A DNA stretch of 13,245 bases from Chloroflexota bacterium (GTDB lineage Bacteria > Chloroflexota > Dehalococcoidia > GIF9 > UBA5629), in contig JAPLHJ010000270.1 in the NCBI GenBank assembly GCA_026389675.1, positions 1 through 13,245 of the forward strand, in the 5' to 3' direction. The notes beneath the pieces were generated by a model. It saw only the letters and a program-made list of their open reading frames with translations, was not told where the DNA came from and made no database searches. The position numbers were made by a program, and so were the translations under genes. Positions 6,655 to 12,515 of the stretch are shown piece after piece (position 1 is the stretch's first letter; every line of letters starts with the position of its first letter).

Positions 6655-8082
6655 ATGGCAAGTAGAACAATTGAAATTAATCCTGTTACCAGGGTCGAGG
6701 GCCATGGAAAGATTACCATCCAGCTCGACGATTCCGGCAACGCTGTTTCGGCTCGTTTTCACGACACACAGTTCCGCGGATTTGAAAAATTCTGCGAAGG
6801 CCAGGTCTTCCAGGAGATGCCGAATCTTACGCCCAGGATATGCGGTATTTGCCCGGTCAGCCACCAGCTTGCTTCCGCTAAAGCCTGTGACGCAATCCTC
6901 GGCAAGGAATTAACCCGTCCGGCCAAGCTTCTCAGGGAGCTATTGCATTTAAGCCAGTATATACAATCGCACGCCCTGCATTTCTTCCACCTGGCCAGCC
7001 CCGATTTTCTGCTTGGCTTTGATTCAGACCCAGCCCTCAGGAATGTGGTAGGGCTGATTGGAGCTGATCCCGCGCTCGCTACCGAGGCGGTCAAACTGCG
7101 CAGCCTCGGCCAGACTATTATCAAGAAATTGGGCGGGAAAAAAGTGCACCCCAACGCTGCCCTGCCCGGTGGCATGACCACTGCCCTGAAAGCCGAGGAC
7201 CGGGATTACTTCCTCAAACAAATCGACTGGGCACTGGCTGATGCGCAGCTTGCAATTAAGATCTGGAAGGATTACGTGGCCGCCAATACCAAGGCCGTTG
7301 ACAGCTTCGCCAATTTCCCCTCGGCTTATCTCGGCATGGTTGACGAGAATAATAACCTGGCGCTTTACGATGGCAACCTCCGCCTGGTCGACTCCAAGGG
7401 CCTCGTCCTGGAAGACCAGTTTAATCCTGCCAATTATCTGGATATCATCGCCGAGCATGTCGAGGACTGGTCATACATGAAATTCCCCTTTTATAAGAGC
7501 CTCGGCTACCCCGGCGGTATTTACCGCGCCGGACCTCTGGGCCGCTTGAATGCCTGCTGCGGGATTACCACGCCCCTGGCCAATGCCGAATTCAAACTCT
7601 ACAAGAAGATGAGCCACAATGGACTTGTGGAAGGCAGCATGTATTATCACTACGCGCGCCTTATCGAGTTGATTTACTCTATTGAAAAGACCCGCGAACT
7701 CCTCGAGGACAAGGACATTACATCAACAGACATCCAGGTTACCTCAAATAAATACAACGAGCAGGGCGTCGGCGTGGTTGAAGCCCCGAGGGGCACACTT
7801 ATACACCACTATTGGGTAGACGAAACCGGCAAGATAACGGGCGTCAACCTGATCGTCGCCACCGGCAATAATAACGCCGCCATCAACCGCTCGGTTTATG
7901 AAGTGGCCAAAGACTATATTAAGAACGGAAAGGTTACCGAAGGCATCCTGAACAGGGTTGAGGCTGCTGTACGCTGCTATGACCCATGCCTTTCATGCTC
8001 GACCCATGCCCTTGGGCAAATGCCGCTGCTCATCCAGTTGCGGTCTGCTGATGGTCAAATCGTGGGCAGAATCCAAAGTTAG
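6655..8082 (+). CDS. hoxH: [NiFe]-hydrogenase large subunit, HoxH type (group 3d-like)
   Basis: This 475-residue catalytic subunit holds the NiFe(CN)2CO centre for H2 oxidation and production. The four nickel-site cysteines are present: C63 and C66 in RICGICPVSH and C445 and C448 in DPCLSCSTH. RVEGHG at 13-18 supplies the conserved glutamate E15. DTQFRGFEKFCEGQ (37-50) is the HoxH form of the motif near the N-terminus. After H451 there is a 24-residue tail, which in this family is removed by a dedicated endopeptidase (HoxW/HyaD class) after nickel insertion. Neither that protease nor hyp genes lie in the window. The start follows AAAGAGGTG. A strong terminator begins 22 bases after the stop, so this is the last gene of the operon. 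Confidence 0.95.
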   Translation: MASRTIEINPVTRVEGHGKITIQLDDSGNAVSARFHDTQFRGFEKFCEGQVFQEMPNLTPRICGICPVSHQLASAKACDAILGKELTRPAKLLRELLHLSQYIQSHALHFFHLASPDFLLGFDSDPALRNVVGLIGADPALATEAVKLRSLGQTIIKKLGGKKVHPNAALPGGMTTALKAEDRDYFLKQIDWALADAQLAIKIWKDYVAANTKAVDSFANFPSAYLGMVDENNNLALYDGNLRLVDSKGLVLEDQFNPANYLDIIAEHVEDWSYMKFPFYKSLGYPGGIYRAGPLGRLNACCGITTPLANAEFKLYKKMSHNGLVEGSMYYHYARLIELIYSIEKTRELLEDKDITSTDIQVTSNKYNEQGVGVVEAPRGTLIHHYWVDETGKITGVNLIVATGNNNAAINRSVYEVAKDYIKNGKVTEGILNRVEAAVRCYDPCLSCSTHALGQMPLLIQLRSADGQIVGRIQS

Positions 8083-8103
8083 AATCTGCATCATTTGAGG
8101 CAG

Positions 8104-8147
8104 AAGGCGGGTTACAGAACCCAGATTTGTAACCCGCCTTTTCTTTT
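8104..8147 (+). terminator. Strong intrinsic terminator ending the hydrogenase operon
   Basis: A 12-bp perfect stem (8104-8115 with 8129-8140; core GGCGGGTTAC/GTAACCCGCC) encloses a 13-base loop. A T-rich run TTTTCTTTT follows at 8139-8147. It begins 22 bases after the hoxH stop and is the best terminator in the window. Confidence 0.9.
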
Positions 8148-8155
8148 GCTATCTT
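8127..8155 (+). promoter_or_regulatory. Possible promoter for the standalone HoxU-like gene, inside the terminator
   Basis: TTGTAA (8127-8132) and TATCTT (8150-8155) are 17 bases apart, each 4 of 6 to consensus. Initiation would fall at or next to the ATG at 8162, fitting the absence of any ribosome site there. The -35 box sits in the loop and 3' arm of the terminator stem. Confidence 0.35.
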
Positions 8156-8161
8156 TTCAAC

Positions 8162-8821
8162 ATGCTCTGCACGATAATCATCGAGGGAAAAGAGATCAGG
8201 GTCAAATCCCATTCCAATCTGTTGTGGGCGTCTCTCGATAACGGCTTCTTCATCCCCAATCTTTGCAGCATTAGGGATAAACACCAGCCCTACGCATCAT
8301 GCCGCCTTTGTTTCGTTGAAATTGGAGGCAGGCCTGAACCGGTTACAGCCTGCAGTGAGAAGGTGCATGATGGCATGGACATAAAACTTGCCGGTCCAAA
8401 GGTAACCAGGTTGCGCCAGGTTGCTTTTGACCTGCTGTTAAGCAACCACAAGCTTGACTGCGCTCACTGTGTCAAGAACCACAATTGTGAACTGCAGAGA
8501 ATTGCCCGTGCCGAGCATTTTAAACTGCGAGGCAGGCGCTTTAACAAGATCGATTTAAATCTGCCACCCGATGACAGCCATCCTCTGATAAATTTCGACC
8601 GCAACAAGTGCGTGCTGTGCGGCAAATGCGTATGGGTTTGCCAAAAGCAGGGCAGTTCTGTTTTGGATTTCGCTTACCGCGGTATAAAGACCACTATTTC
8701 CACTTTCGCCGACAGGCCATTATCTGAAACGGAGTGCAACTCGTGTCTGGGCTGTACTTCAGTTTGCCCGGTCGGCGCTCTATATCTCAAGTCACTCCTG
8801 CCAGGCGCCCGGGCCAATTAA
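8162..8821 (+). CDS. Standalone HoxU/NuoG-N-terminal-like Fe-S protein (four clusters)
   Basis: This 219-residue protein repeats the N-terminal half of the HoxU/NuoG-like operon subunit as a separate gene. It has a complete cluster set: [2Fe-2S] at C35, C47, C50 and C64; a His-Cys [4Fe-4S] with H96, C100, C103 and C109 (the H-x3-C spacing of NuoG, where the operon copy has H-x1-C); and two ferredoxin sites at C150, C153, C156, C160 and C192, C195, C198, C202. The ATG is chosen because the protein begins directly with the first strand of the [2Fe-2S] fold (CTIIIEGKEI). No Shine-Dalgarno sequence precedes it, so it may be leaderless. It follows the operon terminator and converges with pcm, overlapping it by 30 bases at the 3' ends. 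It likely carries electrons between a partner oxidoreductase and a nucleotide- or ferredoxin-linked enzyme; whether the hydrogenase is that partner is unknown. Confidence 0.85.
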   Translation: MLCTIIIEGKEIRVKSHSNLLWASLDNGFFIPNLCSIRDKHQPYASCRLCFVEIGGRPEPVTACSEKVHDGMDIKLAGPKVTRLRQVAFDLLLSNHKLDCAHCVKNHNCELQRIARAEHFKLRGRRFNKIDLNLPPDDSHPLINFDRNKCVLCGKCVWVCQKQGSSVLDFAYRGIKTTISTFADRPLSETECNSCLGCTSVCPVGALYLKSLLPGARAN

Positions 8822-9427
8822 GGGCACAAACCTGCAGCCACCCAACTTCTCCACCCTGTTCCCCGATTTTCTCAGGGTAACCCGCAGGAGTTCCTGCTCC
8901 CATCTTGACCCCACGGGGATAACCAGCCTGCCCCCCTCTTTAAGCTGATCCAACAAATCCTGGTGAACCACGGGTGCGGCAGCGGTCACCAGGATGGCAT
9001 CATAAGGCGCGTTAGCCGGCCAACCCAGTTTTTCTCCCGCCGCTCCGATAATAATATTCCTGTATCCAAGTTTCTCCAGAAGGAGCTTTGCGGATTCCGC
9101 CAGTTCCGCTATCCTTTCAACGCTGTAAACCGAATTAGCCAGCTCAGCGAGCACAGCAGTCTGGTACCCGCTGCCCGTACCCACTTCCAGTACCTTTTCG
9201 CATCCCTCAAGCTGAAGAGCCTGAGTCATCAGTGCCACAATATAAGGCTGCGATATTGTTTGACCACATCCGATGTTTAAAGGTCTATCATCATAAGCTG
9301 AGGATTGCAGTTCCAAGGGGACAAATAACTCCCTGGCGACACGGGAAAGAGCGGGCAATATGCGTGGATCTTCGATGCTATTACGCAGGGAATCAATCAA
9401 TGTCTGCCGCGCCCTGGCAAAATCCAC
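8792..9427 (-). CDS. pcm: Protein-L-isoaspartate O-methyltransferase
   Basis: The 211-residue protein methylates isoaspartyl residues in aged proteins using S-adenosylmethionine (EC 2.1.1.77). Visible signatures are GCGQTISQP (53-61), the substrate-site motif of the family, and the SAM-binding motif I VLEVGTGSGYQTAVLAEL (79-96), followed by VYSVER (100-105). The C-terminal strand PVGSRWEQELLRV and the ending FVPLIG also fit. Length is typical. The start is GTG, 12 bases downstream of the small membrane-protein stop on the same strand, with no clear ribosome site, so translational coupling is possible. Its 3' end overlaps the convergent Fe-S gene. Confidence 0.94.
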   Translation of the reverse strand: MDFARARQTLIDSLRNSIEDPRILPALSRVARELFVPLELQSSAYDDRPLNIGCGQTISQPYIVALMTQALQLEGCEKVLEVGTGSGYQTAVLAELANSVYSVERIAELAESAKLLLEKLGYRNIIIGAAGEKLGWPANAPYDAILVTAAAPVVHQDLLDQLKEGGRLVIPVGSRWEQELLRVTLRKSGNRVEKLGGCRFVPLIGPGAWQE

Positions 9428-9439
9428 CGGCTTAGTGTC

Positions 9440-9685
9440 CTATGATTTAAGCGCAGGCACAAACGTCAGTATAACTAATATCAATATGAGTACACAGGCA
9501 ATTATGCCGATGCGCACCAGGTCGGACTTAACGTAATCGTAATTTTTGGCCTGAAAGGCCACTGTTGCCGCAAGCGGGGCGGCCTTTTTGCTTATCGCGC
9601 TTGCAGGCAGGCTTGCGGCGCCGATGCTTGTAACCTGTTGACCCGCCTTACTCTTTGTTTTGATTTTACGTGATTTTTTTGACAT
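9440..9685 (-). CDS. Small basic single-span membrane protein of unknown function
   Basis: The 81 residues divide into a lysine-rich start (MSKKSRKIKTKSK), an Ala/Ser-rich linker, a short polar segment NYDYVKSDLVRIG (48-60) and one C-terminal hydrophobic helix IIACVLILILVILTFV at about 61-76. The long positive N-terminal part should stay in the cytoplasm, leaving about five residues outside. The ATG is preceded by AGGAG in the minus-strand message (about 9692-9696). It lies between the Xer-like gene and pcm, all on the minus strand. I recognise the general shape (basic linker, then a '(K/R)SDL-RIG' stretch before the helix) as one seen in small Chloroflexota proteins, but know no function. 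SecE has a superficially similar layout, but its conserved helix motif is not evident. Confidence 0.7.
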   Translation of the reverse strand: MSKKSRKIKTKSKAGQQVTSIGAASLPASAISKKAAPLAATVAFQAKNYDYVKSDLVRIGIIACVLILILVILTFVPALKS

Positions 9686-9760
9686 GTATATTCTCCTGGA
9701 TCATTATTATCACTCAATTTCAGGGGACTTTATATTTTAGGTACCGTTTAAACATTTACG

Positions 9761-10618
9761 TCATACCTGCTTGTATGCTTTGGTTGTGGACACATGGGCA
9801 TGACCCAGGACTTCCTGGATTGAATGAAGGTCAGCCCCGTTATTGAGCCTGTGTACCGCATAACTGTGCCTGATTGTACGCGGTGTAACTTTCGATGAAA
9901 GGCCAGCCGCATCCGCGTAGCCCTGCACGATCTGCCAGAAGCCCTGCCTTGTCAACCTGTCGCCCCTCTGGTTTAAAAATAACGCCTCCTGCTTGTCGCT
10001 GGTCAGCAGCTTTATGCGCACTGATGCTATATATTCGCGCATCAAGCCTTGAATGCGCTTATCAAGAGGAATTTTCCTCGAGTGTCCCCTCATATTGGTG
10101 ATGTTAATGCAACCCCTGTCAAGGTCCACGTCATCAACATTTAACGACATTAATTCACTGGCTAATAGTCCCGTGGCATACAGCAACTCGAGCATTGCCT
10201 GATCACGCCTGGCGTCTATGGTAGGCAATCTGCCTGTTTCATCCAGCAGTTTCTTTATTTCAAGCACCGATAGAGCCTGCGGCAATGACTTATTAACCCT
10301 GGGAGCAGAAAGCTTGGGTGATAGGTCGCTATCCGCCATTCCGCGCTCGGTCATAAATTTAATAAAAGTCCTCGCCGCAGCTACCTTCCTGGCAATCGTT
10401 GATACGGTATAGCTCTTCTCCCTCAGGCTTAGCATGTAAGAAGTCAGATGCTCTTCACTCAGCTCCACACCGCCGGTAACTGCAACATCCCGGCTGGCAA
10501 TATGCGAGATATGGTCTGCCAGCTGGCTAAGGTCGTTATGATAAGCATCCAAAGTATTTTTGGAGCACTTCTTCTCTTTAGCCAGGTAGTTTAGAAATAA
10601 CGTTATGTCTTCTTGCAT
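9761..10618 (-). CDS. Xer-like tyrosine recombinase with degenerate active site
   Basis: The 285-residue protein has the two-domain layout of XerC/XerD. A SAM-like core-binding domain covers about 1-95 (FLNYLAKEKKCSKNTLDAY at 8-26), and a catalytic domain follows from about 113. Compared with XerD, the first catalytic arginine is leucine (ATGLLASEL, L152), the lysine position holds R177 or M176 depending on the gap, and the histidine of the H-x-x-R box is arginine (TPRTIR, R247). R250, H273 in LGHAHVST and the nucleophile Y282 are kept. The protein stops three residues after that tyrosine, about 15-20 residues short of XerD, so the C-terminal helix used for partner contact is missing. It could be a DNA-binding relic, a specialised variant or a decaying copy. 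ATG start at 10618, without a ribosome site. It heads a minus-strand group with the membrane protein and pcm. Confidence 0.82.
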   Translation of the reverse strand: MQEDITLFLNYLAKEKKCSKNTLDAYHNDLSQLADHISHIASRDVAVTGGVELSEEHLTSYMLSLREKSYTVSTIARKVAAARTFIKFMTERGMADSDLSPKLSAPRVNKSLPQALSVLEIKKLLDETGRLPTIDARRDQAMLELLYATGLLASELMSLNVDDVDLDRGCINITNMRGHSRKIPLDKRIQGLMREYIASVRIKLLTSDKQEALFLNQRGDRLTRQGFWQIVQGYADAAGLSSKVTPRTIRHSYAVHRLNNGADLHSIQEVLGHAHVSTTKAYKQV

Positions 10619-10630
10619 TTCAAACGCACT

Positions 10631-10657
10631 ATTTTAACACAAATCACGACTCGTCAA
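10631..10657 (-). promoter_or_regulatory. Promoter for the Xer-like gene group (minus strand)
   Basis: Read on the minus strand, TTGACG (10657-10652) and TAAAAT (10636-10631) are separated by 15 bases, slightly short of the usual 17. The start codon at 10618 lies only 12 bases beyond the -10 box, so the message would be nearly leaderless, matching the lack of a ribosome site. Confidence 0.4.
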
Positions 10658-10684
10658 ACAGGAGATTAAAAAATCCTCACAATT

Positions 10685-10713
10685 TTGTTACGCGGATATT
10701 TCGATGCTAAAAT
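10685..10713 (+). promoter_or_regulatory. Promoter for uvrC
   Basis: TTGTTA (10685-10690) and TAAAAT (10708-10713) are exactly 17 bases apart (4 of 6 and 5 of 6 matches). Initiation near 10720 coincides with the tandem ATGs at 10721 and 10724, implying a leaderless message. It is divergent from the Xer-group promoter in the same short intergenic region. Confidence 0.5.
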
Positions 10714-10720
10714 TCACAGG

Positions 10721-10942
10721 ATGATGTTAGACCCGCGCATAAAGTCCTATTTGGCCATATTGCCGGCACAACCCGGCATTTACATCTTCAAGGACGCCTC
10801 CGTAACCGGGTCAGGAGCTACTTTCAGCAGTCGTCAACCCTCCCTGAAAAAACCAGGCAACTGGTTGAACGTATCGATAAGATTGAGTTCGTGGTTACCG
10901 AAACTGAAATCGCCGCGCTCCTGCTTGAATGCCAGCAAATAA
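10721..10942 (+). pseudogene. uvrC: uvrC 5' fragment, frameshifted by an internal deletion
   Basis: From ATG 10721 or 10724 the translation MLDPRIKSYLAILPAQPGIYIFKDA is a normal UvrC N-terminus including the GIY half of the GIY-YIG nuclease. At 10796-10798 homology jumps to the +2 frame, where LRNRVRSYFQQSSTLPEKTR continues the same domain. UvrC normally has about 12-13 residues between these points, including the YVGKA core; these are gone. The missing length is about 37-40 bases, not a multiple of three, so the original frame runs on as unrelated sequence to a stop at 10942. A TTG at 10685 opens the same frame but lies inside the promoter. This could be a real mutation or an assembly error. 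Confidence 0.8.
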
Positions 10943-12507
10943 AAAAATACCGCCCGCATTATAACGTACTGCTTAAGGATGATAAAAGTTTCCCCTACAT
11001 TAAGATTGATATCAAGAATGAGTGGCCGACGATCAGCATAACACGACGGCGCTACAACGATGGAGCCAAATATATAGGGCGTGTACCCAGCGCATGGTCG
11101 GCACGGCGGACTTACGATTTTATAAAAAAAATATTTCCCCTGCGATCATGCACTAAAGTCTTCACGGGGCAAGAAACGAGGCCATGCCTCAAGTATCATA
11201 TCCGGCGCTGCCCGGGTCCATGCATCGGGGCCATCAGCAAAGCTGAATATGGCGAACTTGTCAGGAAAATCATAGCTATGTTAGAAGGTCAGGAGGAAAT
11301 AGTCCTTCATGAATTAAAGAGGAACATGCTGGAAGCTTCACAATCTATGAAATATGAAAAGGCCGCACAGATACGCGATCAGGTACAGGCAATTGAAGCG
11401 GTTATCGCCAGCCATAAAATTCCTCTTAATATCCGTGGTGAGCAGGATGCCATCGCGCTTGCCCGGGATGAAAGCACGGCATGCGTCAGGATTTTTTCGG
11501 TAAAGGACGCCAAACTCGGGGGAGATGAGCATTTTATTATGGACGATGTCAGGGATGAAACTGACGCCTATCTGCTGCAGACTTTCATGCAACAGTATTA
11601 CTCTTCGATTGAGCACATACCCGGCCTTATCCTGCTACAGTCTCAAATTGATCAGCCTTTGCTGGTCAGTGAGTGGTTAAAAGATAGGAAGGGATCTTGG
11701 GTAGAGCTAAGAGTGCCCGTGAAAGGAGCAGGACTGCGCCTTATCGGGATGGTGGCGGAAAATGCGCGCCAGCAACTGGAGATTTATAAAGCAGGGCAAG
11801 CGGCGCGCCCCGAGAATTTGCAGGTACTTTCAAACTTAAAAGACTTACTCAAACTGCCGGGGATTCCGCACAGGATAGAGGCCTTCGATATATCCAACAT
11901 ACAGGGCACAAATGCTGTAGGCAGCATGGTAGTATTCGAAAATGGCGCTCCACGGCCATCGCTGTATCGAAGGTTCAAGATCAGGTCAGTCCCGCAGTCC
12001 GATGATTACGCCATGATGAGAGAAATGCTCAAGAGGAGATTCGCAGTACATAGCGATAGCTCCGGCAAATGGTCAGCGGTGCCCGACCTCGTACTCATCG
12101 ACGGTGGTAAGGGTCATCTCCACGCGGCCGGTTCCGCCCTGCGGGAAGTTCAAGCCGCTGATACGCCCATTATCAGCCTGGCCAAGGAAAATGAAGATGT
12201 ATTCCGACCCGGAATCGCTACAGCAGTACCGATATCCAAACAATCGCACGAACTCCACCTGCTGCAGCGTATCAGGGATGAGGCCCACAGGTTTGCAGTC
12301 ACCTACCACAGGAACATCCGTTCCAAAAAAAGCAGGGAGTCAGCCCTGGACTCTTTACCCGGCATTGGCCCGGCACGGAAAAAAGCGCTGGTAAAGAGGT
12401 TCGGCTCTGTCCGCAATCTGAAGACCGCTTCCATCGAGGAACTGGCATCGGTAAAGGGGATTAACCGCGACCTCGCAAAAAATATCCTCGATTTATTATC
12501 TGAATAG
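10891..12507 (+). CDS. uvrC: UvrC excinuclease subunit, main in-frame portion lacking the GIY-YIG core
   Basis: UvrC makes the dual incision in nucleotide excision repair with UvrAB. This 538-codon portion has the four cysteines now linked to an Fe-S cluster in UvrC (C87, C99, C107, C111; PCLKYHIRRCPGPC), the UvrB-binding UVR coiled segment (about 137-170, KYEKAAQIRDQV), the RNase H-like 5' nuclease (AFDISN with D333, LIDGGKG with D404, EAHRFA with H466) and C-terminal helix-hairpin-helix motifs (about 485-538). Homology extends upstream in this frame to 10798, but there is no start codon before the GTG at 10891, which corresponds to an internal valine. If translated from there it would keep the 5' incision site but lack 3' incision. 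With the missing bases restored, the protein would be about 608 residues, normal for the family. It converges on the MBL gene 8 bases away. Confidence 0.88.
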   Translation: MVTETEIAALLLECQQIKKYRPHYNVLLKDDKSFPYIKIDIKNEWPTISITRRRYNDGAKYIGRVPSAWSARRTYDFIKKIFPLRSCTKVFTGQETRPCLKYHIRRCPGPCIGAISKAEYGELVRKIIAMLEGQEEIVLHELKRNMLEASQSMKYEKAAQIRDQVQAIEAVIASHKIPLNIRGEQDAIALARDESTACVRIFSVKDAKLGGDEHFIMDDVRDETDAYLLQTFMQQYYSSIEHIPGLILLQSQIDQPLLVSEWLKDRKGSWVELRVPVKGAGLRLIGMVAENARQQLEIYKAGQAARPENLQVLSNLKDLLKLPGIPHRIEAFDISNIQGTNAVGSMVVFENGAPRPSLYRRFKIRSVPQSDDYAMMREMLKRRFAVHSDSSGKWSAVPDLVLIDGGKGHLHAAGSALREVQAADTPIISLAKENEDVFRPGIATAVPISKQSHELHLLQRIRDEAHRFAVTYHRNIRSKKSRESALDSLPGIGPARKKALVKRFGSVRNLKTASIEELASVKGINRDLAKNILDLLSE

Positions 12508-12515
12508 CCTGTATT

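Noticed and set aside
7980..8015. Direct repeat of GACCCATGCC in hoxH as a mobile-element mark
   Set aside because: It arises from codons of the DPCLSCSTHALG motif and has no flanking element structure.
450..8082. Respiratory complex I or group 4 membrane hydrogenase
   Set aside because: No membrane subunits or NuoB/C/D/I homologues are present, and the small and large subunits have HoxY/HoxH signatures.
10685..10720. TTG at 10685 as the uvrC start
   Set aside because: It is the first base of the -35 box of a good promoter, and UvrC homology begins at MLDPRIK (10724).
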